Source of the DNA: Kineothrix sp. MB12-C1
GTDB taxonomy: Bacteria > Bacillota > Clostridia > Lachnospirales > Lachnospiraceae
NCBI RefSeq assembly: GCF_030863805.1
Contig: NZ_CP132957.1
Span: 744,001 to 808,000, forward strand
Length of the DNA stretch: 64,000 nucleotides
Direction: 5' to 3'
Shown: piece by piece, positions 1-9,112 of the stretch
Numbering within the stretch: the first letter of the stretch is position 1
How the letters are laid out: every line of letters begins with the position of its first letter
Made by a program: the position numbers and the translations under genes
Notes under the pieces: generated by a model
What the model was told of the DNA's origin: nothing
What the model saw: the letters and a program-made list of their open reading frames with translations, nothing else
Databases searched by the model: none

Positions 1-654
1 CTTGCCTACCGGACTCATCAAATCCATAACGCGCATCGCTACTGAAGCTCCCGGAGTCTCAAGGCGCATTCTTTCATCCGGGAAAATAGGGGTCATATCC
101 TCGAAATTGCATCTGCGCGCCGCCACCTCAGGATGATAACCATTAATACTTTTTACATATAATAAAGCGCTGAACTTCTCGCTTTGCGACTTAACTCTCG
201 TATTGCCTTCCAGGATATCTCCGGTCTTTAAATTAAAACGTCTGATCTGACTGGGCGCAACATAAACATCATTCTCTCCCGGAAGATAGTTCTCACAGCG
301 AATAAAACCATAACCATCCGGCATCACTTCCAGAATACCATGTGCCATAATGCCGCTATCCAAATCGGAAGGGAACTTCTCATCCTCAGACCGTCCTGCT
401 GCCTGTCGATTATTTTCTAAAGCAGGTCTATTATCTTCCTGTGCTTTCGGAGCACTTACCTGACGATTGTCCGCATTCTTTTCTGCCTTTTCACTTCCTT
501 TGGCTTCTAATGCAACAGTTTTCTCTTTTTCATCCTCTAAAAGCATCGCTTCCACCAGCTCCGCTTTTTTCATAGTAGAAGCACCTTTAATTTTCCTTGT
601 TTTAGCAATTTCTTTTAAGTCAACAAGTGCCAACGATTCATATTTCTCTCTCAT
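1..654 (-). CDS. rho: Transcription termination factor Rho, N-terminal part (partial)
   Basis: This is the 5' part of a gene that runs off the window start; 218 codons are present. I translated it by hand because no stop lies inside the window. The start at 654 has GGAGGAG just upstream. Residues 1-40 form the Rho N-terminal helical domain (LVDLKEIAKTRKIKGAS). A charged, low-complexity linker of roughly 65 residues follows. Then comes the cold-shock-like RNA-binding domain (GILEVMPDGYGFIR, then NDVYVAPSQIRRF). The piece ends at SPVGK, before the ATPase motifs. Rho is a hexameric RNA helicase that ends transcription of untranslated RNA. The long linker is common in Firmicutes and other Gram-positive Rho proteins. 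Confidence 0.93.
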   Translation of the reverse strand, partial: MREKYESLALVDLKEIAKTRKIKGASTMKKAELVEAMLLEDEKEKTVALEAKGSEKAEKNADNRQVSAPKAQEDNRPALENNRQAAGRSEDEKFPSDLDSGIMAHGILEVMPDGYGFIRCENYLPGENDVYVAPSQIRRFNLKTGDILEGNTRVKSQSEKFSALLYVKSINGYHPEVAARRCNFEDMTPIFPDERMRLETPGASVAMRVMDLMSPVGK

Positions 655-1075
655 AAACTCCTCCGCTTTGAGTTATATTGCCATACAACAACTTATATGA
701 AAATCCATTAAAATCACCTTCGGTGATGGGACTTTCACTTATCTTTCCACGCATTCTTACGGTCAGCGCGGTAAATGCGCAGACCTGCTGAATAATTACA
801 ATTTATCATAAAATAAAAGTCTTATAACTTTTCTTGCATATCTCTTAAATTGTGTATTTTATCTTGGGGGGTATTGCTGATATGTTAACTGATTTGATGA
901 TAAACGCTATCTGTTTTAACATTATACAACAGCTTTTGTAAAATAGAAAGCCTTTTTTTCATTGTTACTGTTCACACAGAAACTTTTCATTTCCTTATCT
1001 TGCAGACTCCACGCAAATATTATATGATTACTTCAATAGAATACACAAAATCAAAAACCAAAGTGAGGATATATG
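655..1075. other. Rho / malic enzyme divergent intergenic region
   Basis: This 420-bp gap separates two divergent genes. It holds the 102-bp two-hairpin repeat (listed separately), an AT-rich stretch from about 800 to 850, and a long inverted pair (ATGTTAA near 881 with TTAACAT near 920). A GTTACTGTTCACAC motif at 964-977 resembles the ends of the repeats found elsewhere in the window. No convincing short gene or riboswitch was seen. The malic enzyme promoter must lie here, but I could not fix it. Confidence 0.5.
698..799 (+). repeat. Two-hairpin 102-bp repeat, copy 1
   Basis: This copy matches 16096-16197 over its whole 102-bp length with few differences. The first hairpin nests ATCACC-TTC-GGTGAT inside GAAAATCC and a partner arm. 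The second pairs GGTCAGCGC with GCGCAGACC. Copy 1 carries one mismatch in the outer arm of hairpin 1. It lies between the divergent rho and malic enzyme genes. Function is unknown; it could be a processing or termination structure, or a small mobile repeat. Confidence 0.8.
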
Positions 1076-2233
1076 ATGAATACAAGCGAAAAGGCATTAG
1101 AACTCCACAAGCAATGGAATGGGAAGTTAGAGATTGTTTCCAAGTCTCCCGTAAAATCACGCGAGGCGCTCTCTCTCGCCTATACCCCGGGCGTTGCAGA
1201 ACCTTGTAAGGTCATCGCCGATGATAAAGAAGCTTCCTATATATATACGATGAAAGCGAATACAGTGGCTGTCATATCCGACGGCAGCGCAGTGCTTGGT
1301 CTCGGTAATATCGGCCCCTATGCCGCTATGCCTGTTATGGAAGGAAAAGCGGTACTCTTCAAGGAATTCGGCGGAGTCAACGCAATTCCTATTTGCCTGG
1401 ACACTCAAGATACGGAAGAACTCATCAAGACTATCACTTATCTCGCTCCCGGCTTCGGCGGCATCAATCTGGAGGATATCAGCGCACCACGGTGCTTTGA
1501 AATCGAAGAACGCCTGAAAGAAATATTGGATATTCCCGTATTCCATGACGATCAGCACGGTACGGCAATCGTTGTGTTAGCCGGTATCATCAATGCGCTA
1601 AAGGTGACAGGTAAGACGAAGGAAGAATGCAAAGTGGTCGTAAACGGTGCCGGAAGTGCAGGTATCGCCATTACGAAATTACTTCTCACCTACGGTTTTC
1701 CCAATATTACTTTGTGCGATCGAGTAGGAATTATCTCTGCTAAGACAGAAGGCCTTAACTGGATGCAGGAGAAAATGGCCGAAGTTACCAACCTTAACGG
1801 AGAAACCGGAACCCTCGCTGACGCACTAAAAGGTGCTGATATTTTTGTCGGCGTATCCGCTCCCGGTATCGTAACAAAAGAAATGGTCGCTTCCATGAAC
1901 AGCAATTCCATTCTTTTTGCTATGGCAAATCCCGTTCCCGAAATTATGCCGGACTTGGCAAAAGAGGCCGGAGCCATGGTCGTTGGAACCGGACGCAGCG
2001 ATTTCCCGAATCAGGTCAACAACGTAGTCGCTTTTCCCGGCATCTTCAAAGGAGCTCTGGAAGGACGAGCTACACAGATTACAGAAGAGATGAAGCTTGC
2101 GGCTGCTCATGCCATCGCAAGCCTCGTTCCGGAAGAGGAACTCAATGAAAATAATATTATGCCGGAAGCATTCGACCCTAAGGTTGCCGACGTGGTGGCC
2201 GAAGCGGTAAAATCTCACATCATCCGCGCATAA
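1076..2233 (+). CDS. NAD(P)-dependent malic enzyme
   Basis: The enzyme oxidatively decarboxylates malate to pyruvate and CO2. The family pattern is clear: [11 protein letters not shown] with the catalytic tyrosine near residue 37, a lysine in MEGKAVLF, metal-site acids in [14 protein letters not shown] and [10 protein letters not shown], and a nucleotide-binding NGAGSAGIA near residue 190. At 385 residues it is the short bacterial form without the phosphotransacetylase-like tail. The GAGG site at 1065-1068 is 7 nt from the ATG at 1076 and only 4 nt from the one at 1073, so 1076 is preferred. A radical SAM gene follows after 26 bp. Cofactor preference cannot be read with certainty. Confidence 0.93.
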   Translation: MNTSEKALELHKQWNGKLEIVSKSPVKSREALSLAYTPGVAEPCKVIADDKEASYIYTMKANTVAVISDGSAVLGLGNIGPYAAMPVMEGKAVLFKEFGGVNAIPICLDTQDTEELIKTITYLAPGFGGINLEDISAPRCFEIEERLKEILDIPVFHDDQHGTAIVVLAGIINALKVTGKTKEECKVVVNGAGSAGIAITKLLLTYGFPNITLCDRVGIISAKTEGLNWMQEKMAEVTNLNGETGTLADALKGADIFVGVSAPGIVTKEMVASMNSNSILFAMANPVPEIMPDLAKEAGAMVVGTGRSDFPNQVNNVVAFPGIFKGALEGRATQITEEMKLAAAHAIASLVPEEELNENNIMPEAFDPKVADVVAEAVKSHIIRA

Positions 2234-2259
2234 AGAAATGGATAGATACTTGTTATACT

Positions 2260-3228
2260 ATGAAACATGAGACGGAAGAAATATCTAAACAAAATAGAAC
2301 CCCTGAAACATGGCATGGTAAACGCTATTATTCTCTGGATGCCTATTTTAAAAATACCTTTGGACATAAACTGAATAAAATTGCCATCAACGCCGGTTTC
2401 ACCTGCCCGAATCGGGATGGTACTCTCGATACCCGTGGCTGTATCTTTTGCAGCGAAGGAGGCAGCGGGGATTTTGCTGTTTCCTTTCCTTCCATAGAAA
2501 CAGACGCTCCTTACGTGGCTTATTTCCAATCCTATACAGGAACCTATGCTCCCATCGAGCGGTTGGAATCCATTTATGAACAGGCTCTGTCTAATGCCCA
2601 TGTTGTAGGGATTTCTATTGCCACACGCCCGGATTGCCTTTCGGATGAAGTAATCGCTTTGCTCGGACAGCTCAAAGCCCGATATCCCCATAAATTTCTA
2701 TGGGTGGAACTTGGCTTGCAGACTATTCATGAGGAAACGACTCATTATATCCGCAGAGGCTATGAGCTTGCATGCTTCACAAGAGGCATACATGCACTTG
2801 CCGGTCTGGAGATTCCCGTTATCGTTCATGTAATCTTAGGGTTACCCGGTGAAAGTGAAACGATGATGCTGGAAACCGTAGATTACCTCAACACGCTTCC
2901 TATTTCCGGCATAAAGCTTCAGCTTCTCCATGTACTGCGAGGAACTGATTTGGCCACCGATTACGAGAAAGGTCTATTCCCCGTTCTTTCCATGGAAGAA
3001 TACCTTCATATTCTTATGAACTGCATCGAGCACCTTTCTCCCGAAACGGTCATTCACCGTGTGACCGGAGACGGTCCCAAAGATTTATTGATCGCTCCTA
3101 TATGGAGTTCCCATAAGAAAAAGGTATTAAATGCTCTTCACCATCAAATGAAACTTACTAACTCCTATCAGGGAAAACATTGGAAAGGAACTATTTCTCA
3201 TGCCTCAGGAACCTCTAACGCTTTATAA
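2260..3228 (+). CDS. YhcC-type radical SAM protein (TIGR01212 family)
   Basis: The 322-residue protein has the cysteine pattern CPNRDGTLDTRGCIFC near residues 48-64, which binds the 4Fe-4S cluster in this YhcC subfamily. Its N-terminus (YYSLDAYFKNTFGHKLNKIA) is also typical. The barrel continues with WVELGLQT and VHVILGLPGE, and the C-terminus carries the family's HRVTGDGPKD-like stretch. The substrate of the family is not established, though RNA modification has been suggested. There is no strong ribosome site before the ATG, so it may depend on read-through from the malic enzyme 26 bp upstream. Its 3' end overlaps the next gene by 29 bp. Confidence 0.88.
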   Translation: MKHETEEISKQNRTPETWHGKRYYSLDAYFKNTFGHKLNKIAINAGFTCPNRDGTLDTRGCIFCSEGGSGDFAVSFPSIETDAPYVAYFQSYTGTYAPIERLESIYEQALSNAHVVGISIATRPDCLSDEVIALLGQLKARYPHKFLWVELGLQTIHEETTHYIRRGYELACFTRGIHALAGLEIPVIVHVILGLPGESETMMLETVDYLNTLPISGIKLQLLHVLRGTDLATDYEKGLFPVLSMEEYLHILMNCIEHLSPETVIHRVTGDGPKDLLIAPIWSSHKKKVLNALHHQMKLTNSYQGKHWKGTISHASGTSNAL

Positions 3229-3715
3229 ATTAATTATTCTATACATGCTTGACCGCGTGAACTTTCCTTTGACGAGCGCACAGGTAGGTGATTTTATTCT
3301 GGAAAAAGAATATACGAGTTTTCTCACTCTCCAGAAGGCAATTTCTGAGCTTACCGACGCAGGATTGATTTCCGCGCAGTCCATACGCAACCGTACTCAT
3401 TTATTAATTACAGGAGAAGGCTTAAATACCCTCTCTTTTTTCGAGAACCGTATCAGCGATACTATCAAAGATGAAATCAATTCCTTTTTTAAGGATAATG
3501 AAATGGAACTTAGAAATGAAGTGTCGATTCTCGCTGATTATTATAAATCAACGACCGGAGATTATGATGCTCATCTTGTGGCAAAAGAAAAGAATACAAA
3601 ATTAGTGGATATTACACTATCTGTACCTACAGAAGAATCCGCTGCAGCTATCTGTGACAACTGGCAGCGGAAAAATCAGCAAATCTATCAATATCTTATT
3701 CAACAACTTTTTTAA
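3200..3715 (+). CDS. DUF4364 family protein, winged-helix type
   Basis: This 171-residue protein starts PLTLYKLIILYMLDRVNFPLT, the usual opening of DUF4364 proteins, which are common in Clostridia. Residues 1-70 read as a winged helix (AQVGDFILEKEYTSFLTLQ, then AISELTDAGLI). The rest is a helix plus a small mixed domain. It probably binds DNA and regulates transcription, but its targets are unknown. It overlaps the radical SAM gene by 29 bp in another frame, which suggests coupled translation. It converges with the DUF5722 gene, whose stop lies directly after it at 3716. Confidence 0.82.
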   Translation: MPQEPLTLYKLIILYMLDRVNFPLTSAQVGDFILEKEYTSFLTLQKAISELTDAGLISAQSIRNRTHLLITGEGLNTLSFFENRISDTIKDEINSFFKDNEMELRNEVSILADYYKSTTGDYDAHLVAKEKNTKLVDITLSVPTEESAAAICDNWQRKNQQIYQYLIQQLF

Positions 3716-5533
3716 TTACGGCCACTGTGAAATACCAATGATACCTTTCGCAAAATTCGTATATGATTCCGCCTCGTCTGTATCCATGTATTTATATACA
3801 TTGTACGCATATTTCGGAGAACCGCCGGCATGATTCAGCCCTAGGGCAAGTCCCTGGGCAATCTCTTCTATCGCATCGGTCTGCCTGGAAAAGAGGATGG
3901 AATCGATATGAGGATTGGCTTCTGCCCGCTTATAAGCATATACGATTGCCGCTGCCTGCAATTCTTCTCCCTTTAGTGAGGTATATCCTAACTCACTCAA
4001 TATAATGGAACGTACCTCTCCGCTTTCTGTAAGCATTTCCTTTCGTGACATATAATCCGTCACCACCTCAATATTATTCATCGTCACCATCGGCGTGTCC
4101 TGTGAATGCTTTACATATCTGGATGAATCCCATATCCGTGCAGAAGTTAGGGGCACGTTATAGGGATGAATCGCAAGTCCCCAATCGATATTCCCCTCCG
4201 CTTTTATCTGCCTGTTGAATTCGTCCAAGATATCCCTTGCATCATAATTGGTGGAACTGCTTATATTCCTGTCCCATTGCTGGTCTAAGGATATGTAAAT
4301 ATTACAGGCCGCATTGATGCTCTTAATTGAATTATAGAATATACGGTAGACCTCTACAAATTCTCTCACATAAGACTCCAGGCTTACATACGCCATATAA
4401 TTCCATTCTTTCCTCGCGTTAATCTCATTCCCGATAATCCAATTCGCTACCAATCCACGTCCGTTAGCCGTTCCAGAATAACGCTCTGTAAGAAAGGCTC
4501 CTATTGCTGCCAAATATTCCGCACCGCTCTCATCCGTTCCGTTGAATGCGTAATAAGGCGCACTTCCAATCCCTGAACGAGCCTGCGGATGAATCAATTG
4601 TGGATAAGCCGGCGAAACATCATTAAGTATAATTGCATTTATTTCAATTCCTTTATTCGTCAATGTACTGAATACCAAATCATATTCAGACATCACTTGT
4701 CCATTGAACGCATAGCTTTTCCCGTTATAGGAATAATGAATCGTCGGATAGGTACCATCTGTGGTTTCCCCCAATATTCTGGAAACAGGAATATTATATG
4801 CAGCATGTTTGACTCCCAGGTCATCCAGCTCTGATGAACGCAGCTTGTTCGGATCTATAAGCAACCCCTTTTTCGTAGAAGGTTTGGCTCCATTGGACTT
4901 ATATTTTGCCACCGCCTCAGGATTCATTATATATTGAAAGTTGCTTACCGCAATATACTCATCATCTTTCTTAACTGCGACTACGAATTTACGGAATACT
5001 CCGCTCTCCGTACCTGTAAAATGCCTCGGAAACCGAAATTCTACATTCGTATCCTTATATTCCTTTACAAGCGGGCTTTTATCTTCGGTAATCATATCCT
5101 CATAAGACCGCACAGCAAATAAATAATAGTATTTATCATCGCTGACCGGAATCTGGTCGGCCTTCGATTTTAATATTATTTTGCTCGTCTTATTATCGAT
5201 AAGACAGGATTCTATCTGTAAGAAACTTGTTGTATTTCCCTCTTCCAGCTCTACAGAAGGAGGCCTGTTCTTAATTGCGTTTATCACGCTAAGTCCTGCT
5301 TCGATCGCAGATCGCAAGAGCGAATCTTCTCGTTCTTCCCGATCTTCTTTATCCGCCTCTTCTGCTGCTTTTAACGCTTCTTCCTCCGCTTTTAAAAGGG
5401 CTGCCGCCTCCGCAACTTCCGATTTCCTGTTTTCAGTAATAATATAAAAAGAAACTCCGATGCCCACTAACAAAACGATGCAGGCTACCGCTATTCCTAT
5501 GATCAGTAATACCTTCTTCTTTTCTGCCTTCAT
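3716..5533 (-). CDS. DUF5722 protein, membrane-anchored predicted glycosidase
   Basis: The 605-residue protein begins with a basic tip and one hydrophobic helix (about residues 8-32), then an Ala/Glu-rich helix that looks like a stalk or coiled coil (about 38-72). A beta-rich region and a TIM-barrel-like domain follow. WIIGNEIN near residue 368 and ILSELGYTS near residue 514 look like the acid/base and nucleophile glutamates of clan GH-A enzymes. The family has no proven substrate known to me. The start codon abuts the stop of rarA (5534), so the two are probably cotranscribed. The likely location is the outer face of the cell membrane. The enzyme role is inferred from the fold motifs. Confidence 0.8.
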   Translation of the reverse strand: MKAEKKKVLLIIGIAVACIVLLVGIGVSFYIITENRKSEVAEAAALLKAEEEALKAAEEADKEDREEREDSLLRSAIEAGLSVINAIKNRPPSVELEEGNTTSFLQIESCLIDNKTSKIILKSKADQIPVSDDKYYYLFAVRSYEDMITEDKSPLVKEYKDTNVEFRFPRHFTGTESGVFRKFVVAVKKDDEYIAVSNFQYIMNPEAVAKYKSNGAKPSTKKGLLIDPNKLRSSELDDLGVKHAAYNIPVSRILGETTDGTYPTIHYSYNGKSYAFNGQVMSEYDLVFSTLTNKGIEINAIILNDVSPAYPQLIHPQARSGIGSAPYYAFNGTDESGAEYLAAIGAFLTERYSGTANGRGLVANWIIGNEINARKEWNYMAYVSLESYVREFVEVYRIFYNSIKSINAACNIYISLDQQWDRNISSSTNYDARDILDEFNRQIKAEGNIDWGLAIHPYNVPLTSARIWDSSRYVKHSQDTPMVTMNNIEVVTDYMSRKEMLTESGEVRSIILSELGYTSLKGEELQAAAIVYAYKRAEANPHIDSILFSRQTDAIEEIAQGLALGLNHAGGSPKYAYNVYKYMDTDEAESYTNFAKGIIGISQWP

Positions 5534-6859
5534 CTATTCTGCCTCTTTTTTTATTCTTGCCATATGCTCTTTAATCTTCACTTCATACCCATTTCCTGTG
5601 GGACGATAGAATTCCTTACCGTTCAACTCATAGGGTAAATATTGCTGTTTCACATAATTGTTGGGATAATCATGTGCATATTTATACCCCGTTCCATGCC
5701 CCAACTTCGCTGCTCCCTTATAGTGAGCGTCCTGCAGATGGGGCGGTATCGGCAAATTACCCGTATCCTTCACCACTTGAAACGCATCTGCAACCGCATT
5801 CACAGCCGCATTACTCTTAGGTGCACTCGCTACATAAGAAACTGCCTGAGATAGAATAATCTGCGCTTCCGGCATACCTACTCTTTCTACGGCAAGAGCC
5901 GCGCTGACCGCTACCTGTAAAGCATTGGGATCCGCATTTCCCACATCCTCCGAGGCACAAATCATAATTCTTCTCGCGATAAAAGTTACACTTTCCCCTG
6001 CATAAAGCATTCTCGCCAGATAATAGACCGCCGCATCCGGATCTGAGCCTCTCATGCTCTTAATGAATGCAGAAATCGTATCGTAATGGTTATCGCCGGT
6101 CTTATCATAACGAATCACCCGTTTCTGTATACATTCCTGTATAACATCCAAGGTTAAATGAATCTTACCATCCTCACTCCGCCCTGTTGTCATAACGCCG
6201 AGTTCCACCGCATTCAATGCATGTCTTGCATCACCGCCGGATAAATCTGCCAGGAATTCCATCGCATCCGCATCGATAACAGCCTCATAGGCCCCCATCC
6301 CTCTCTCGCTGTCATAAACAGCCCGCTCAATAAGCACCTTAATATCTTCTCTCTCAAGCGGCTGAAGTTCGAATATGATCGAACGGGAAATTAACGCACT
6401 ATTCACTTCGAAATAAGGATTCTCTGTTGTCGCTCCTATTAATATAATAGTACCATCCTCCACAAAAGGGAGCAGATAATCTTGCTGCCCCTTGTTAAAT
6501 CTATGGATTTCATCGATAAAGAGTATGGTCTTCTTCCCATACATCCCTTGCGTATCCTTCGCCCCTGCTATCACCGCCTCCATATCTTTCTTCCCGGCAA
6601 CCGTAGCATTAATCTGTGTGAATTCGGCGCTCGTCGTATTTGCAATAACACGGGCCAGTGTGGTTTTCCCCGTTCCCGGAGGTCCGTAGAAAATAATAGA
6701 GCTTAACTTGTCCGCTTTTATCGCACGGTAAAGCAGCTTATCTTTACCGATAATATGTTGCTGCCCCACCACCTCTTCCAGAGTCTTAGGCCTTAGTCTG
6801 GCGGCTAGCGGAGATTCCTTTTCCATATTTGTACTTCTCATATATTCAAATAAGTCCAT
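5534..6859 (-). CDS. rarA: Replication-associated recombination protein RarA (MgsA)
   Basis: This is an AAA+ ATPase of the clamp-loader-like RarA family that acts at stalled replication forks. It shows LAARLRPKTLEEVVGQQHI at the N-terminus, Walker A GPPGTGKTT near residue 60, Walker B LFIDEIHRF near 112, and a sensor region GATTENPYFEVNSAL. The C-terminal tetramerisation part includes AVYYLARMLYAGE and MICASEDVGNADP. At 441 residues it is full length. The DUF5722 gene begins directly at its stop codon. Confidence 0.95.
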   Translation of the reverse strand: MDLFEYMRSTNMEKESPLAARLRPKTLEEVVGQQHIIGKDKLLYRAIKADKLSSIIFYGPPGTGKTTLARVIANTTSAEFTQINATVAGKKDMEAVIAGAKDTQGMYGKKTILFIDEIHRFNKGQQDYLLPFVEDGTIILIGATTENPYFEVNSALISRSIIFELQPLEREDIKVLIERAVYDSERGMGAYEAVIDADAMEFLADLSGGDARHALNAVELGVMTTGRSEDGKIHLTLDVIQECIQKRVIRYDKTGDNHYDTISAFIKSMRGSDPDAAVYYLARMLYAGESVTFIARRIMICASEDVGNADPNALQVAVSAALAVERVGMPEAQIILSQAVSYVASAPKSNAAVNAVADAFQVVKDTGNLPIPPHLQDAHYKGAAKLGHGTGYKYAHDYPNNYVKQQYLPYELNGKEFYRPTGNGYEVKIKEHMARIKKEAE

Positions 6860-6978
6860 ACTCTTTCGCGTCCCTTTCCCCTAAATGTAACTATTCGATC
6901 CCCTCATAATTACCACATGTTCAATATTACCATATTATTTGGAGGCAGTACAATAGAATAAAAGGCATAATAAATTAT

Positions 6979-7029
6979 TAAGTTGAAAGAAGCAGGTAAT
7001 TAAACTAATTACCTGCTTCTTTCAACTTA
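6979..7029 (-). terminator. Perfect 23-bp-arm hairpin
   Basis: The arms 6979-7001 and 7007-7029 are perfect complements around a 5-nt loop. On the minus strand the stem is followed by an AT-rich tail with several T residues, so it probably ends the transcript of the nucleotidyltransferase gene. The stem is unusually long and AT-rich for a simple terminator, and it contains the last codons of the short ORF at 7005-7073. Confidence 0.65.
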
Positions 7030-7073
7030 AATTTAACTTTATATCTCATCAGTTCTTTTATGCTACCTTCCAT
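7005..7073 (-). pseudogene. 22-codon ORF, possible cut-off HEPN partner
   Basis: The ORF starts inside the end of the nucleotidyltransferase gene (16-nt overlap) and reads MEGSIKELMRYKV before stopping within the long hairpin at 6979-7029. HEPN-domain partners of MNT nucleotidyltransferases usually follow in this position with a short overlap and often begin with a similar charged helix. No HEPN catalytic motif is left. A truncated partner is an inference from position; it could also be chance. Confidence 0.3.
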
Positions 7074-7387
7074 AATACAATCCCCTCTTCTTGTATACTT
7101 CGATAAAACGGTAACACTTTTCCCCATTTTCCAAGATTTTTCCTTTCGATATCTATGATAGAAAAAATCTTTCCGTATTTTAAGTCCATATCTGTAGCCC
7201 ATGCAATGAATCTCTCTCGTATTTCTGAGTCAAAATTATTATTTAAAACAATAGCGATATCAATATCACTCTCTTCCGTCGCCTGCTGCCTTGCCACAGA
7301 ACCATATAATATAATTTGATAAATATTATCATTAAATATATCGATTAAGCCGCTTATCAACTCTTGAGTCATCTCATATGTCAACAT
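7058..7387 (-). CDS. MNT-type minimal nucleotidyltransferase domain protein
   Basis: A 109-residue protein with the polymerase-beta-like signature GS-x10-DxD (LYGSVARQQATEESDIDIAI near residues 26-45). This is the pattern of MntA antitoxins and related small nucleotidyltransferases. In MNT/HEPN (type VII) pairs such proteins attach AMP to the HEPN toxin and silence it. I chose the ATG at 7387 because AGGGAG at 7396-7401 is 8 nt upstream; the ATG at 7393 is too close to it and 7429 has no site. No intact HEPN gene is adjacent, so it is an orphan here. Another substrate is possible. Confidence 0.75.
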   Translation of the reverse strand: MLTYEMTQELISGLIDIFNDNIYQIILYGSVARQQATEESDIDIAIVLNNNFDSEIRERFIAWATDMDLKYGKIFSIIDIERKNLGKWGKVLPFYRSIQEEGIVLWKVA

Positions 7388-7506
7388 ATTCATCACTCCC
7401 TGTCTATTACACATATTGCCACTTTTCATTTTTATTATATCCTATTTATATTCTTTTGAATAGACAATCAGTATATTCTATATATATTTTGTATCTAAAA
7501 ACGAAA

Positions 7507-7532
7507 AGAGCATAGCTTTTACACTATGCTCT
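7507..7532 (-). terminator. Terminator after sucrose phosphorylase
   Basis: The stem AGAGCATAG/CTATGCTCT (7507-7515 with 7524-7532) is followed on the minus strand by TTTTCGTTTTT. It lies about 64 bp after the gtfA stop. Confidence 0.75.
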
Positions 7533-7595
7533 ACATTTCCATATTTCATATTTTAATTATTTTAAACTGTAAAGATTAAATAGCTATGCTTGTTT

Positions 7596-9008
7596 CTACT
7601 CAATATGAAAGCGATGTGATATTAAATCCGCATGCAGTGATATTTTTGCTTCCCCGAATGTTCTCGTCATAATGAGTTCATTCGGTGTAGGGAGTTCTAT
7701 TTGTAAATCCGCTTCCAGCGCAAATGCAGGATGTGTATTTCTAAGCTCCATCAGCTCCCGCAGCTTTACAACGACCTCTCTTTTCATTTCCTGTTCTATT
7801 TCATCTATCGAATAATAATGTCTGTTAATATCTCGTCCGTTCTTCGTCTCCTCCATCAACTCGATATCATTTTCACCTGCCAGCATTCCTACATAATATA
7901 CTTGCGGAATACCCGGTGCGAAGAATTGGATTGCTCTCGCCAATAAATAGGCATCATCATTATTCCCAAGCGCTGAATAATATGTGGTATTTACTTGATA
8001 AATATCCAGATTATTATAAGCCGCCGTATTATATATCTTCTTCACATTGGCACCTTTGGAGAACATCTGCTCTTTCACCTTATCGATATCTTCATCCGGA
8101 ATCAAATCTTTCACATCCACGATTCCTATACCGTCATGAGTATCCAGTGTGGTAAATTGCTTCTTAGGGCTCATTTCCATCCATCGCTTCAGATATTTTC
8201 CTTCGCCGTTATACAGAGCGTGAAGTACCAACACGGGTAAAGCGAAATCATAGATCCAGAAGCCCTGCTCCGCTATCTTCAACTGAATGCTATAATGCTC
8301 ATGAATTTCAGGAAGTATCTCTACTTTATAGGGCTTCAGCACATTTTCTATTTCATGCAGCAGTTCCCATATATCCGGTTCCACGAAGAAGCAATTTGTA
8401 TCCGGCTTCTTTACCGCATAAGCAAAGGCATCCAAACGAATCATAGAGGCTCCTTTTTCCGCCATATCAACAAGGGTATCTTTGATAAAGTTCTTCGTCT
8501 TCTCTTTTGTGATATCCAGGTCTATTTGCTCTTCACAAAAGGTACACCATACCTTTTCGGTGGTACCATCGGCGAAGTATACATCGATATACGGCGCTCT
8601 CGGCTTCCTCTTATAAATAAGGTCTACCTGTTCTTCCGTAGGCTCTCCGTTCTCCCAAAAGTCCTTATAGCGGATAAAAAAGTCTTTATACTCCGATGCT
8701 TCCTTTTTTTCCTCAAAGTCTTTAAAGTATTCCGAGCTTTTGGAAATATGGTTCACCATAAAGTCAAACATCAAATAATATTTTTTTCCCAGTTCGGACA
8801 CGTCTATAAAGTCCCCGAAAGCTTCGTCCACTTTATCATAACGCATAGGCGCAAATCCCCGGTCTGCCGATGAGGGAAAGAAGGGAAGGATATGAACGCC
8901 TCCCACCGCATCCTGATACCATGTATCCAAAACATGCTGCAGTTCCTCAATATTTTTTCCCAGACTGTCCGCATATGTTATTAACATAACCTTATTGTCC
9001 AAAACCAC
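7596..9008 (-). CDS. gtfA: Sucrose phosphorylase (GH13_18)
   Basis: The 470-residue cytoplasmic enzyme splits sucrose with phosphate into glucose-1-phosphate and fructose. It matches the streptococcal GtfA type throughout: VMLITYADSLGKN at the start, GGVHILPFFPSSADRGFAP, the nucleophile aspartate in RLDAFAYAVKK near residue 193, the acid/base glutamate in ILPEIHEHY near 234, and the third acid in TLDTHDGIG near 290. The start is GTG with GGAGGAAAAG directly upstream. It sits 104 bp after the sialidase-fold gene on the same strand. Related GH13_18 phosphorylases use sucrose 6-phosphate or glucosylglycerate, so the substrate is likely but not proven. Confidence 0.88.
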   Translation of the reverse strand: MVLDNKVMLITYADSLGKNIEELQHVLDTWYQDAVGGVHILPFFPSSADRGFAPMRYDKVDEAFGDFIDVSELGKKYYLMFDFMVNHISKSSEYFKDFEEKKEASEYKDFFIRYKDFWENGEPTEEQVDLIYKRKPRAPYIDVYFADGTTEKVWCTFCEEQIDLDITKEKTKNFIKDTLVDMAEKGASMIRLDAFAYAVKKPDTNCFFVEPDIWELLHEIENVLKPYKVEILPEIHEHYSIQLKIAEQGFWIYDFALPVLVLHALYNGEGKYLKRWMEMSPKKQFTTLDTHDGIGIVDVKDLIPDEDIDKVKEQMFSKGANVKKIYNTAAYNNLDIYQVNTTYYSALGNNDDAYLLARAIQFFAPGIPQVYYVGMLAGENDIELMEETKNGRDINRHYYSIDEIEQEMKREVVVKLRELMELRNTHPAFALEADLQIELPTPNELIMTRTFGEAKISLHADLISHRFHIE

Positions 9009-9052
9009 CTTTTCCTCCTATCTGAACCAAGTACCGAAGTATTAATCATTAA

Positions 9053-9112
9053 TATTCACAGCCCAGCCAACACGATGTCAAAATTGCATCTCTACACAGT
9101 TTTGCGAATGCT
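9053..9112 (-). repeat. Covarying-hairpin repeat, partial copy
   Basis: This stretch matches the left half of the repeats at 12278-12418 and 27767-27916: TATTCACAGCC, then a CAAAAT...TTTTG hairpin (about 9079-9104) and GCGAATGCT. It stops where the sialidase-fold gene ends (stop codon 9112-9114). It fills most of the spacer between that gene and gtfA. Confidence 0.6.

Noticed and set aside
1157-1558. 133-codon ORF opposite the malic enzyme gene
   Set aside because: It lies inside a well-conserved enzyme gene on the other strand and has no ribosome site.
7005-7202. 65-codon reading of the frame behind the MNT gene
   Set aside because: The upstream part only overlaps MNT in another frame without a ribosome site. 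Only the last 22 codons were kept as a possible remnant.
8295-8873. 192-codon ORF on the plus strand
   Set aside because: It lies entirely opposite sucrose phosphorylase, has no ribosome site and no family motifs, and reads as the reverse frame of a real gene.
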